From Ligilactobacillus apodemi DSM 16634 = JCM 16172 (GTDB taxonomy: Bacteria > Bacillota > Bacilli > Lactobacillales > Lactobacillaceae): a stretch of DNA of 64,000 bases. Below are positions 49,594 through 58,592 of this stretch, piece by piece (position 1 is the stretch's first letter; each line of letters begins with the position of its first letter). Under the pieces are notes generated by a model, which did no database searches, was not told where the DNA came from, and worked only from the letters and a program-made list of their open reading frames with translations. The stretch is taken from assembly GCF_001434405.1 (NCBI RefSeq), contig NZ_AZFT01000048.1, positions 62,001 to 126,000 on the forward strand, read 5' to 3'. The translations under genes were made by a program, and so were the position numbers.

Positions 49594-50892
49594 ATGGATA
49601 TTACTTATATTATTATATCATTTGCAGTTTTTTTTACTCAAATTAGTGTCATTACCGTGTTATATCGGCAAATTAGTGGCATTACGATTCGATGGTATTC
49701 ATATCTTAATATTATAATTTTTAATGTTACCCTTTGCTTAATAGCTCCACTTATTGGTTATTTTTTTACGTACTTATTTTGGTTAGGTTACTCTTTATAT
49801 AAAGATCGGAGTCATAATCGTCCGCTTGCTGTCTTTTATGGACTCTATCCTGTGGTTATTGAAAGTCTTTTTAATAGAGTAATGGCATTTTATATTTTTC
49901 CTACCATAGGTATTAGTCTCGAGATGATGGCACAATATCCAGTGCTAAATTTGTTAATTGAGCTCTTAATTCTTCCCTTATCCTATGGAGTAACTAGAAG
50001 TATTCAGCTTGATTTTAGAAATCTTCAGGTGGGGGTTGAAAAGCGATATCTTAATCGCACACTGATTGTCGTTGATGTTTCAATGATTGTTTATTGTATT
50101 TCCTTACAGCTTCTACTGCTTAAGGATGACTTAATTCCCAATGCTACAGCATATAGGGAGAAACTCGTAGGCGCATATGTTATATTTTTCTTAATAGTTT
50201 TGATTTATTTAAATTCTAAATGTTCCGATAGACTTCAAGATGAGATTTTACAACAAAAAGATATACAATTATCGGAATTAGCAAAATATAGTCAACATAT
50301 TGAAAAATTATATGAGGAAATCAGAAGTTTTAGGCATGATTATATTAATGTTTTGATGAGTATCCAGTCAGGCTTAGAACTCAGAGATTTGGATGCTATT
50401 CAAAAAGTCTACAATACTGTACTTTCAAAGACAGTGACCCAATTTTCAGATCAAAAATATGATATTGCTAGTCTTTCTAAAGTTTCCAATACTGCTGTTA
50501 AAAGCGTCTTGTCAGCTAAATTAAGAGAGGCTCATGAAAAAGGAATTAAGTTAGAAATTGAAATTGAAGAAAATTTAGACTTATCAATTATTGATACTTT
50601 AGATATTATTACTATCCTAGCAATTTTACTAGATAATGCAATCGAAGCCACTCTATTGACAAAGCAACCTATACTTAAGTTTGCATTATTTCATCATAAT
50701 GGTTATTTAGTTTGTATTGTTGAAAACTCTATGTTTCAGGAATCTATTAGTCAATCAGAAATTTTTAAAAAAGGATATTCCACCAAGGGAAAATCAAGAG
50801 GAATAGGATTGAACAAAGTTATGAATATTTTAGATCAATATCCTAATGCATCAATTCGAACTAGGAGTGCTAATCATTGTTCAGTCAAATAA
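49594..50892 (+). CDS. HPK10-type sensor histidine kinase
   Basis: 432 aa. Six to seven N-terminal membrane helices (residues about 5-205) form a peptide-pheromone sensor; then a coiled linker, phospho-acceptor His248 in SFRHDYINVL, an N box LLDNAIEA and G box GRGIGL-like KSRGIGLNKV. These are AgrC/BlpH/ComD features. No pheromone gene is visible nearby. The C-terminus ends NHCSVK; a one-base gain in a T-run near 50880 would extend it to FSQIIKLKETTN, so the last strand may be lost. Base use is AT-richer than in the core genes, in keeping with transfer. Confidence 0.85.
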   Translation: MDITYIIISFAVFFTQISVITVLYRQISGITIRWYSYLNIIIFNVTLCLIAPLIGYFFTYLFWLGYSLYKDRSHNRPLAVFYGLYPVVIESLFNRVMAFYIFPTIGISLEMMAQYPVLNLLIELLILPLSYGVTRSIQLDFRNLQVGVEKRYLNRTLIVVDVSMIVYCISLQLLLLKDDLIPNATAYREKLVGAYVIFFLIVLIYLNSKCSDRLQDEILQQKDIQLSELAKYSQHIEKLYEEIRSFRHDYINVLMSIQSGLELRDLDAIQKVYNTVLSKTVTQFSDQKYDIASLSKVSNTAVKSVLSAKLREAHEKGIKLEIEIEENLDLSIIDTLDIITILAILLDNAIEATLLTKQPILKFALFHHNGYLVCIVENSMFQESISQSEIFKKGYSTKGKSRGIGLNKVMNILDQYPNASIRTRSANHCSVK

Positions 50893-50957
50893 TAAAATTA
50901 AAAGAAACTACAAATTGAATGTACTAATCTCAAAAAGTGAATATTATATATTCACAT

Positions 50958-50999
50958 AAAGGGTTTAGCTCTAGATTATACAGAGCTAAGCCCTTTTAG
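50958..50999 (+). terminator. Terminator of the two-component operon
   Basis: GGGTTTAGCTCT (50961-50972) pairs with AGAGCTAAGCCC (50982-50993) followed by TTTT. The rest of the 453-base gap to 51345 shows no supportable gene. Confidence 0.75.
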
Positions 51000-51345
51000 T
51001 TTTGATATGGTTATTGATGAAGCAGTCTCATCTTAGTTGTTAGGATTTATGTCTAACCTTTCATGGAGTAATTTAAAGTACCCTGTAGTTTTTTATTATA
51101 TCAGTGCTTAGCCACAAAAAAATAAGTAGGACATATCTCTACCTCCGTTAATTATGTTAATAATTATATCATTGGTGATTGTTTTTATTACGTTTTATCA
51201 TAATCAGTTACATTTTTGTCAGAATCTGTGCAAAATATCGAAAATGAGTGATAAAGGTACGAAAAATGAACTACTTATGACAAATACGAAAAAAGATAAT
51301 TTTACAATCTATAATGGTGCCATAGCATGTAAGAAAGGAAAACTT

Positions 51346-51708
51346 ATGAAAAATAAAGTTATCAAAGCCAGAAATATTAGGAAGGTGTTTGGAAAATCTG
51401 TTGCACTTGCTGACATTAGTTTTTCTATTGATAAAGGTCAAATTTTTGGTTTCCTTGGTCCGTCCGATTCGGGTAAGACAACAACTATAAATATTCTCAC
51501 AGGGCAACTTTTGGCAGATAATGGTAGCGCTGAAATTCTCAATCAAGATTCCCGCAAGCTATCTAGTCAGGAATTAAGTCAGATTGGCTTAGTTGGTGAT
51601 ACTAGCGGTTTCTTTGAAAAGATGAGTCTTTACAACAATTTACTTTTTTTAAGGCGTATTAGTTGGAGCAGCGATCAATTTACGGATATCAAAATCTTCA
51701 TCGGATGA
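51346..51708 (+). pseudogene. Truncated ABC-transporter ATPase (N-terminal fragment)
   Basis: About 120 aa from ATG 51346 (AAAGGAAAACTT site). Contains the A loop and Walker A (FLGPSDSGKTTTINILTGQL), then a Q-loop region, but homology ends near 51650 before the ABC signature and Walker B. The last 18 codons read unrelated sequence. It resembles CcmA-type ATPases, often bacteriocin-immunity or drug exporters, and lies beside a pheromone-type regulator. The break abuts a fragment of another gene, so it was cut by recombination. Confidence 0.75.
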
Positions 51709-51715
51709 AAGATGA

Positions 51716-51988
51716 GCCACTAGCGATAATTTACTTTCGCGGGCAGCCGATGTGACGTTAAAAGAAAGACGTCCCTTGATCATCGTGCCCCGTGAGACCC
51801 CATTAAGTACGATCCACTTGGAAAACTTGACCAAGCTTTCTCAATTAGGTGTGCAGATCATTCCACCGATGCCTGCTTTTTACAACCATCCGCAAACGAT
51901 CCAAGATCTGATAGATCATCACACGATGAAACTATTAGATGCCTTACACTTGCGCAACGATTTTGACGAAAAGCGGTGGCTAAGTTAG
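51716..51988 (+). pseudogene. 3' fragment of UbiX/LpdB-type flavin prenyltransferase
   Basis: The frame reads [20 protein letters not shown] and then [15 protein letters not shown] and [14 protein letters not shown], the conserved C-terminal half of UbiX, and ends [12 protein letters not shown] stop lies just upstream (TGA at 51713), so the N-terminal half with its FMN-binding segment is missing. LpdB makes prenylated FMN for the gallate/protocatechuate decarboxylase LpdC. lpdD follows at once, so this is a broken lpdB. A GTG at 51752 could yield only a short, non-functional protein. Confidence 0.8.
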
Positions 51989-52390
51989 ATGGAACAACGA
52001 GAATTTAGTGTTACGTTAGCAGACTATACGATCACGTTAACTGCTTTACAACTTGGACGTGATTTATTTGTAAGTATTACGGGGGGAGATGTGCCTCACA
52101 TTGGGACTTTGACCTCCTATGCTAAAGAAGGTGTCTTATCACTCCAACAATTTCCTAGTCATTCGGGGCGTGTTCACAAAGACAATGTCCTAGCTGAGCG
52201 TGTTTTGACCACGATCAAACCTTATTTACAAGGTAATTGTGTCTTAACAGCCGGGGTTCATGTTGATGGGATCACTAAAGAACAGATCCAAGCTTCATTT
52301 ACCATGGTCGATCAGTTAGCCGAAAAACTAGCGCAGTGGTTGAAAACTGAGCAGATAATGACACCATTACCGCAGTACAAAAAAAGCTAG
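51989..52390 (+). CDS. lpdD: LpdD-like prenylated-FMN decarboxylase accessory protein
   Basis: 133 aa. In sequence and position (directly after an lpdB-type gene) it matches LpdD of the phenolic-acid decarboxylase system of lactobacilli, thought to help cofactor handling for LpdC. HIGTLTSYAKEGVLS and AGVHVDGITKEQI are conserved parts of that family. The gene looks intact although its partner lpdB is cut and no lpdC is in view, so it may be orphaned or serve an lpdC elsewhere. The start ATG is next to the lpdB stop. Confidence 0.7.
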   Translation: MEQREFSVTLADYTITLTALQLGRDLFVSITGGDVPHIGTLTSYAKEGVLSLQQFPSHSGRVHKDNVLAERVLTTIKPYLQGNCVLTAGVHVDGITKEQIQASFTMVDQLAEKLAQWLKTEQIMTPLPQYKKS

Positions 52391-52427
52391 ATTTGTTATA
52401 ACTAATTTTGTTATAATTTTTAATAAA

Positions 52428-52469
52428 TAAGCGACAACTCTTACTTTTAGAGTTGCGCTTTTTTTATGG
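52428..52469 (+). terminator. lpdD terminator
   Basis: AGCGACAACTCT pairs with AGAGTTGCGCT (one bulge) and seven T follow. Confidence 0.85.
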
Positions 52470-52514
52470 CTGTTTTTATTTAAGCTAAAAATTTATATTA
52501 AAGGAACTAAGAAT

Positions 52515-53849
52515 ATGCAAGATGAACCAATTTCGACGCTCTTACGGCGCTTTGCAGGTCCAGCGGTGATCGCTAATCTAATCAGTGCGTTGTATACGAT
52601 CGTCGATCAAATTTTTATTGGACAAGGGGTCGGCTATTTAGGAAATGCTGCTACCAATATTGCTTTTCCGATCACCACGATCTCCATGGCACTAGCGCTG
52701 ATGTTAGGGATCGGAACGGCAGCTAATTTTAATCTCGAAATGGGACGAGGCAATGTTAAACGCGCCGAAAAAATGGTTGGGACGACTTTTGGCTCGTTGA
52801 TCATTTTAGGTGTTGTAATGAGTGCTTTACTGTTACTGTTTACTAAGCCTTTGATGAGTGCTTTTGGGGCAACAGCTGAATTGATGCCTTATGTTTTACC
52901 ATTTGTGCGCATTACTGCACTGAGTTTGCCATTTTTCTTGATCTCAACGGCTTGTAATTCAATCGTGCGTGCCGATGGAAGTGCACGTTATTCGATGTTT
53001 GGAATGGTTGTTGGGGCAATCTTAAACATGATCTTAAATCCGATTTTTATTTTTGGATTCAAGTGGGGAATCGCTGGTTCGGCTTGGGCAACGGTGAGCA
53101 GTCAGATCATTTCTGGGTGCATCTTTTTAGCCTATATTCCTAATTTTAGAAATATTACGGTGGGGCTAAAAGACTTGATTCCACGCCCAAAGCTTTTAAA
53201 ACCGATCTGTGCGTTAGGACTAGGACCAATGTTTCAACAATTATCAGTGACGTTAGTTCAGATCGTAACTAACAACTTGATCAAAGTTTACGGCGTTGAT
53301 TCAACGATCGGACCAGAGATCCCCGTGGCGGTCGTCGGGGTCGTTTCTAAGATCAACCAAGTGTACACCGCAATCGTTTTGGGGATCACCCAAGGAGCTC
53401 AACCGATCTTAGGCTTTAACTATGGGGCTAAAGCTTACGGGCGGGTGCGTGGGACCTTTAAATTAACGGTCACGATCAACACTTTGATCTCGCTTGTAGC
53501 CTTTTTAGCGTTTCAATTATTTACTCATCCGATCATTTCCTTATTTGGGACGGCAAGTTCAACTTACATGAATTATGCGGTGTATTACATGCACGTCTTT
53601 TTTGCGATGGTCTTTGTTAATGGTTTTCAAACATCATCAGGGATCTTCTTTTCCTCGATCGGTAAGGCCAAAAATAGTGTGTTCTTGATCTTGTCTAAAC
53701 AGATCATCTTGCTTTTACCGCTACTTGTCATCATGACCTTGTGGCTTGGGGTAGATAATTTGATGATCGCTAATCCGATCGCCGACTTTCTTTCGGCTTT
53801 ACTAGCTGCGATTTTGATCCGGCACGCATTTAAAAAGATGCCAGCTTAA
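52515..53849 (+). CDS. MATE-family multidrug efflux transporter (MepA-like)
   Basis: 444 aa with twelve predicted helices in two bundles. Starts with LLRRFAGPAVIANLISALYTIVDQIFIG, the MATE N-lobe signature, repeated in the second half around PMFQQLSVTLVQIVTNNLI and GITQGAQPILGFNYG. It exports cationic drugs or metabolites, driven by sodium or protons. AAAGGAACTAAGAAT precedes the ATG. It is transcribed alone, with a terminator on each side. Confidence 0.92.
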   Translation: MQDEPISTLLRRFAGPAVIANLISALYTIVDQIFIGQGVGYLGNAATNIAFPITTISMALALMLGIGTAANFNLEMGRGNVKRAEKMVGTTFGSLIILGVVMSALLLLFTKPLMSAFGATAELMPYVLPFVRITALSLPFFLISTACNSIVRADGSARYSMFGMVVGAILNMILNPIFIFGFKWGIAGSAWATVSSQIISGCIFLAYIPNFRNITVGLKDLIPRPKLLKPICALGLGPMFQQLSVTLVQIVTNNLIKVYGVDSTIGPEIPVAVVGVVSKINQVYTAIVLGITQGAQPILGFNYGAKAYGRVRGTFKLTVTINTLISLVAFLAFQLFTHPIISLFGTASSTYMNYAVYYMHVFFAMVFVNGFQTSSGIFFSSIGKAKNSVFLILSKQIILLLPLLVIMTLWLGVDNLMIANPIADFLSALLAAILIRHAFKKMPA

Positions 53850-53855
53850 AAAGTA

Positions 53856-53894
53856 TTAGTCGTCTGCAGAAATTTGCTGACGGCTATTTTTTTG
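53856..53894 (+). terminator. MATE gene terminator
   Basis: TAGTCGTCTGCA pairs with TGCTGACGGCTA (one mismatch), followed by seven T. Confidence 0.8.
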
Positions 53895-53948
53895 GCGTAA
53901 AATTTAGTGTCATGTTAGAATAGCACTAAAAATTAGGAGGAACTTACC

Positions 53949-54425
53949 ATGTTAGCTAAACAGACGTATTCATCACCTTTAGGAGACATTTGCCTAGTCA
54001 GTAATGGACAAGCTTTAGTGGGTGCTTGGTTTAGTGGGCAAAAATATTTTGGGGCCGGCTTTGAGCTTAGTGAGATCAAAACAAACGAAGACCAGATCTT
54101 GGTAGCTGCCAAAAATTGGTTAGATGCTTACTTTGCAGGAAAATTTTTATCAATTACTTTTCCACTAGAACCCCAAGTGACGGCTTTTCGTAAACAAGTA
54201 TTGACTAATTTGCAACAAGTTTCAGCGGGAAAGACGACGACGTACCAAGAATTAGCTAAAGACCTTGGTTCGCATGCCCGGGCTGTAGGAGGCGCAGTCG
54301 CCCATAATCCGCTAGTGATTTTTATTCCTTGTCACCGTGTTTTGGCTAAAGATGGTAGTCTAAATGGCTATGCTGGTGGCTTAGTGCGCAAAGAAAAATT
54401 ACTACAACTGGAACGAAAAAATTAA
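53949..54425 (+). CDS. ogt: Methylated-DNA-protein cysteine methyltransferase
   Basis: 158 aa. Acceptor Cys128 in VIFIPCHRVLAKDG, preceded by the helix-turn-helix segment TTYQELAKDLGSHARAVGGAVAHNP. It removes O6-alkyl groups from guanine in a suicide reaction. The N-terminal domain is of Ogt type, without an Ada domain. AGGAGG precedes the ATG. Confidence 0.95.
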   Translation: MLAKQTYSSPLGDICLVSNGQALVGAWFSGQKYFGAGFELSEIKTNEDQILVAAKNWLDAYFAGKFLSITFPLEPQVTAFRKQVLTNLQQVSAGKTTTYQELAKDLGSHARAVGGAVAHNPLVIFIPCHRVLAKDGSLNGYAGGLVRKEKLLQLERKN

Positions 54426-54493
54426 TAAAATTTATTGCTTTTATATTTTTGATACTTTAGAATAGTACAAAAATATATGGGGGACAACTTAAA

Positions 54494-55057
54494 ATGGAAA
54501 TGTCAAAAGAACGCTTGACCGCTTTTACTGATGCAGTTTTAGCCATTATTATGACGATCTTAGTTTTGGAATTAAATAAGCCAGAAACCATGACTTGGGG
54601 TGCGGTTTGGGAATTGCGAGAGAGTTTCTTTGCGTATACGGTGTCATTTTTTTGGCTAGGGACGATGTGGGTCAATATGCACCGTGCTTGGCATAATGTG
54701 GAAAAAATCAATAATGAACTGGTCTGGAATGCGTTGATCTTACTCTTTTTATCGTCGTTTTTCCCGTACACGACTAGTTTAGTGGCGGATAATTTTAATA
54801 GCTCCGTGGCTCAAACAATGTATGGAGTGATCGTTTTAGCGGTGACCGCAACTAATGTTTGGATGTATGTTGAATTAAAACGGCTAAATAAGGGTGAAAC
54901 AGTCGAAGATGGTTTTAGTATTTTAGACGGACGCGGGATGATCGATATCGTGATCAAGGTCATTGGCTTGATCTTGACCTTAACAGTCTTTCCGTCTGCG
55001 ATGATGTGGTCAGTTTTGATCACAGCGACCTTTATCGTATTGCCACGTTCAATTTAG
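54494..55057 (+). CDS. TMEM175-family (DUF1211) potassium channel-like protein
   Basis: 187 aa. The N-terminal motif MSKERLTAFTDAVLAIIMTILVLEL matches the TMEM175 signature (R-x-x-x-F-x-D-A-V-x-A-I-x-x-T). About five membrane helices are visible, and the aligned hydrophobic residues (Ile/Leu of the first helix) line the pore in known bacterial members. They form tetrameric potassium channels. A GGGG site precedes the ATG. Physiological role is unknown. Confidence 0.85.
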   Translation: MEMSKERLTAFTDAVLAIIMTILVLELNKPETMTWGAVWELRESFFAYTVSFFWLGTMWVNMHRAWHNVEKINNELVWNALILLFLSSFFPYTTSLVADNFNSSVAQTMYGVIVLAVTATNVWMYVELKRLNKGETVEDGFSILDGRGMIDIVIKVIGLILTLTVFPSAMMWSVLITATFIVLPRSI

Positions 55058-55192
55058 TTTCAAAGCAACTAGTTCTAATTAGGGTTAGTTGCTTTATTTG
55101 TATCTAAAAAGTATTTACTATTACTTTAAAGCCAAAAAGTGTTAAGATGTTAGGCATAATTAGAGAAAAATTTTGGTGATCGAGGGGATATC

Positions 55193-56113
55193 ATGGATAA
55201 AATTTTTGAGGGCATTCACGTACTTGATGGCTCGCTAGCAACAGAGCTAAAAAAGCGTGAAGTTGAAATAAACAGCAAGTTGTGGACGGCAGAAGCTTTG
55301 GCAGATAATATCGAAAAAATCTATGACGTCCATTTAGATTATTTATGGTCTGGGGCACAAATGATCTTGACTGATACGTATCAAGCAAATCTGCCAGCTT
55401 TTGAAAAAGAAGGTTACACTAAAAAACAAGCAGAAACACTGATCGCTGTGGCGGTCCAAGCAGCTAAAAAAGCGCGAGCAGACTACGAAGAAGACACCGG
55501 TAATTATGCGCTCGTAGCAGGTTCAATTGGGCCTTATGGAGCTTATTTAGCCGATGGTAGCGAATATCGCGGTGATTATTTATTAAGTGAGGCGCAATAT
55601 TTAGATTTTCATTTACCACGCTTGACGACGGTTTTATTACAAGAACCGGATTGTCTAGCCTTAGAAACGCAACCTAAATTATCGGAACCGTTGGCTATCT
55701 TAAAATGGCTAAAACAAAATGTTCCCTTTATGCCGGTGTATGTTTCTTTTACCTTAAAGGACGAAAAAACGTTGAGTGATGGAACACCATTAGCAGTCGC
55801 AGTTCAAGCAGTCAGTGAATATGACCAAGTTTTTGCGGTCGGGATCAATTGTATTTCCCCTAAACTAGTTGAAAAAGCGCTCCGTGTGATCAAGCAAAAC
55901 ACGGCGAAAAAAATCATCGTTTATCCAAATTCAGGAGCGACGTATGATACAAAAACTAAGACTTGGCAAGACTTAGATAAAAAAATCGATTTTGAACAAG
56001 AAGCCGCTAAATGGCATCAAGCTGGAGCTGATCTGCTCGGTGGTTGCTGTACTACGGGAACAAAAGATATTAAAGCAGTGGCAAATTATTTCGCTAAATT
56101 GCAACAAAACTAA
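55193..56113 (+). CDS. mmuM: Homocysteine S-methyltransferase
   Basis: 306 aa. N-terminal LDGSLATELKKREVEINSKLWTAEAL, the zinc Cys in VGINCISP and the double Cys in LLGGCCTTGTKDI are all present. It methylates homocysteine from S-methylmethionine or S-adenosylmethionine. It complements the MetE-like protein at 19.6 kb in methionine metabolism. No T-box or S-box is seen upstream. No linked mmuP permease of the usual kind is directly adjacent. Confidence 0.92.
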   Translation: MDKIFEGIHVLDGSLATELKKREVEINSKLWTAEALADNIEKIYDVHLDYLWSGAQMILTDTYQANLPAFEKEGYTKKQAETLIAVAVQAAKKARADYEEDTGNYALVAGSIGPYGAYLADGSEYRGDYLLSEAQYLDFHLPRLTTVLLQEPDCLALETQPKLSEPLAILKWLKQNVPFMPVYVSFTLKDEKTLSDGTPLAVAVQAVSEYDQVFAVGINCISPKLVEKALRVIKQNTAKKIIVYPNSGATYDTKTKTWQDLDKKIDFEQEAAKWHQAGADLLGGCCTTGTKDIKAVANYFAKLQQN

Positions 56114-56115
56114 AA

Positions 56116-56157
56116 ATGATCCGAAGACTAAAAGTGCCTTCGGGTCATTTTTTAATT
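56116..56157. terminator. Bidirectional terminator mmuM/MFS
   Basis: AAAATGATCCGAAG pairs with CTTCGGGTCATTTTTT around an 11-base loop and ends in T, with A-rich flank for the other strand. Confidence 0.85.
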
Positions 56158-57327
56158 TTGTTTGATGTAGCGCCGGCAAAGATAAAAAACGATCAAAGTT
56201 GCAAGTAAACCATAGACCGCACCAGCATACCCTACATTTCTAAGCGAGGTAACTTGGACAGTTTGAGCTGCTGTCAAAGATCCTAGTGAGATCCCAAGGT
56301 TAGCGAAGATCGAATTTAACGAAGAGGCTAAATCAAGCGATTGGGGATATTTTTTCTCAGCAATATCTAAAAACATTAATTGAGTTGATGAACCATAGCT
56401 TGCAAAACAAATACACATTAAAGCGATCGCTAAGGCAGCTAAATAACGATAGTGCAATAGTGGTGCTAACAGAAGCAACAAGAGCGTCATTCCAATATAT
56501 AGATAACGTAAACGCAACAAGCCACCATTATCGGCTAAGTAACCACCAAATTTATTTCCGATGATAAAGAAGACGCCCATACCAAATAACAACCAGTTGA
56601 GCCAAGCATTGTCAAAGCCCATTTCCGTTGTGATCAATGGGCGAATATAGGTGTAGATGGTGTAATCGGCCGCGCAAACGGCAATCACAAAGACCACGCC
56701 CCAGATGATCTGTGGCTCACGCAACAAGGCAAATTGATTTTTTAAAGAGCCTTTAAATTGGGGGGTATCACGTGGGACTAGCCAAATCAACAATACCAAA
56801 ACAACAAAGGTGATCGCACTGATCATCCAAAAACTGTCGTGCCATGAAAATGTCGTACTGATCAACGTTCCGATCGGGATCCCGATGATCGAGGCGAGAC
56901 TAAAACCAGCAAAGACCCAAGAAACAAGGCTTGCTCTTTTATGGCGTGGTGCAATGTAGTTTGCCATAACTAAGACTAAAGAAATGATCGCACCGGCTAC
57001 ACTAGCAGTGAGGATTCTTGAGAGTAGTAGTGAAGTAAAATTAGTTGCTAGCGCCGTCCAAGTATTACCAATAAAAAAGATGCCGATCAAAACTAACAAA
57101 ACTTGGTGGCGCAAAAAATGATTGGCAAACGAGGTCACTAGTGGGGTAAAAAGAGCATAAACAAGGGCAAAGATCGTCACTAGTAAACCTAAAGTTGCTA
57201 AAGATGTCTTGTATTCGGCAGAAATATCAGGCAAGACCCCAACAATAATGTATTCATTACAGCCGAGCATGAAGGCGATAAACACAAATAAGCAAGCTTG
57301 AAGTCGATATTTCATGTTAAAGATCAC
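56152..57327 (-). CDS. MFS transporter, DHA1 (AraJ-like) family
   Basis: 391 aa with twelve predicted helices. FMLGCNEYIIVGVLPDIS near the N-terminus is characteristic of the arabinose efflux/drug:H+ antiporter-1 group, and the loop after helix 2 and the GIPIGTLISTTFSWHDSFW motif C are present. It probably exports drugs, sugars or nucleosides. The start could be GTG at 57327 (AAAGGAAC next to it) or the ATG twelve bases later. It is divergent from the amidohydrolase operon; a 338-base gap lies between. Confidence 0.85.
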   Translation of the reverse strand: MIFNMKYRLQACLFVFIAFMLGCNEYIIVGVLPDISAEYKTSLATLGLLVTIFALVYALFTPLVTSFANHFLRHQVLLVLIGIFFIGNTWTALATNFTSLLLSRILTASVAGAIISLVLVMANYIAPRHKRASLVSWVFAGFSLASIIGIPIGTLISTTFSWHDSFWMISAITFVVLVLLIWLVPRDTPQFKGSLKNQFALLREPQIIWGVVFVIAVCAADYTIYTYIRPLITTEMGFDNAWLNWLLFGMGVFFIIGNKFGGYLADNGGLLRLRYLYIGMTLLLLLLAPLLHYRYLAALAIALMCICFASYGSSTQLMFLDIAEKKYPQSLDLASSLNSIFANLGISLGSLTAAQTVQVTSLRNVGYAGAVYGLLATLIVFYLCRRYIKQN

Positions 57328-57534
57328 GTTCCTTTCAAATTAACTGTATTTTCCATTTTACTCACTTAGTTAATGTTTGGCTATTAGTTTTCAACAATTT
57401 TTAAGGGCTTTTTTAGTAAGTTAGTTAGGTTATTAGAAAATAAGTATATTTACCGTAAAATTGCTAATAAAGGTTTTAACTTGAAAAATTTAGCACAGAA
57501 AAATTTAGCCAGATAACTTGTGTGAGATATAAGT

Positions 57535-57562
57535 GCAGTTCTGCTAAAGTTTTTGCTATAAT
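57535..57562 (+). promoter_or_regulatory. Promoter of the amidohydrolase operon
   Basis: TATAAT at 57557-57562 is preceded by TG at an extended -10 position (TTTTTGCTATAAT); the -35 (TGCAGT) is weak. It serves the three genes to 60372. The rest of the gap is AT-rich, with possible MFS promoter elements on the minus strand but no gene. Confidence 0.5.
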
Positions 57563-57665
57563 GAAACAGAAAGACTTGCTTGTTTAATTTAGGTTAAACA
57601 AATTGATAAAAATGTTGTTAGTAAATCTTAAGAATTATTAAGTTGTCAAATAAAGAAAGCGAGAA

Positions 57666-58592
57666 ATGACTGTGACAGCGATCGATGTGTTTGCCCATGT
57701 TTTACCACCAAAATTTTACCAAGAAATGTTGCAACTTGAACCGCGCTTACCGCAAATGTATCCGTTTATTACTCAGCCATTATTAAGTGATCTAGTGAAA
57801 CGTCAGCAATATTTTGACGGTCAAATCAACCAGGTGATCTCTAATGTTAATCTCAATCCAGAAGACTACACCACGCCTGATAAAGCACTTGCATTATGTC
57901 GGCAAGGGAATGATGAGTTAGCTGAACTTGTTTTAGCCAATCAGCCAATGTTTCTTAAGGCGATTGCGATGTTACCGTTAAACAATATTTCTGGTGCTTT
58001 GGAATTATTGACCACACAGATCGCACCGCGAAAAGAATTTTGTGGGATTCAGTTGTTTACCCGTGCTTTGGGGAAAAGTATCGCGGATGAAAGTTTTTAT
58101 CCCGTATTCGCTAAGGCGCATGAGTTGGGCATTCCGATCTGGTTACATCCGATTTTTGATGAGCGTAAACCTGATAACAATATTGTTTTTAGTTGGGAAT
58201 ATGAATTGACCCAAGCCATGTATGATTTGGTTAAAAGTGAACTATTTACCAAGTTACCACAAATAAAGATCATTGTGCATCATGCAGGCGGGATGGTCCC
58301 TTATTTTGCAGAGCGGATCGCTCATATTTTACCACCTAAGCAAGCAAGTGATTTTAAGCGTTTCTACGTGGATACTGCAATTTTAGGCAATCCTAAGGCA
58401 TTAGAGTTAGCGGTTGCTTATTATGGCGCAGACCACGTGTTATTTGGGACTGATGCACCTTTGGGGATCACTCCAGCAGGTGCAGGTCAGGCTCTTTTAG
58501 CGGCTTTGGATGAAACTGACTTATCTTTGGAAGTACGCGAAAAAATTTTACATGAGAATTTTGAAAAAATGATAGTAGGTGATCAAACGTGA
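57666..58592 (+). CDS. Amidohydrolase-family protein (ACMSD/resorcylate decarboxylase-like)
   Basis: 308 aa TIM-barrel of the amidohydrolase-2 family. Metal-type residues seen are His11 (IDVFAHVLPP), His161 (IWLHP), His205/206 (IIVHHAGGM) and Asp263 (LFGTDAPLG). The usual HxH at the first strand reads FxH (Phe9), so one metal ligand is replaced; activity may be altered. Family members decarboxylate or hydrolyse aromatic acids such as resorcylate and aminocarboxymuconate semialdehyde; the substrate is unknown here. It overlaps the next gene by four bases (GTGA). Confidence 0.8.
   Translation: MTVTAIDVFAHVLPPKFYQEMLQLEPRLPQMYPFITQPLLSDLVKRQQYFDGQINQVISNVNLNPEDYTTPDKALALCRQGNDELAELVLANQPMFLKAIAMLPLNNISGALELLTTQIAPRKEFCGIQLFTRALGKSIADESFYPVFAKAHELGIPIWLHPIFDERKPDNNIVFSWEYELTQAMYDLVKSELFTKLPQIKIIVHHAGGMVPYFAERIAHILPPKQASDFKRFYVDTAILGNPKALELAVAYYGADHVLFGTDAPLGITPAGAGQALLAALDETDLSLEVREKILHENFEKMIVGDQT

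Noticed and set aside
51154-51345. N-terminal extension of the ABC ATPase fragment with a membrane-like stretch
   Set aside because: The ribosome binding site and homology place the start at 51346; the extension is outside the family and the region is AT-rich.
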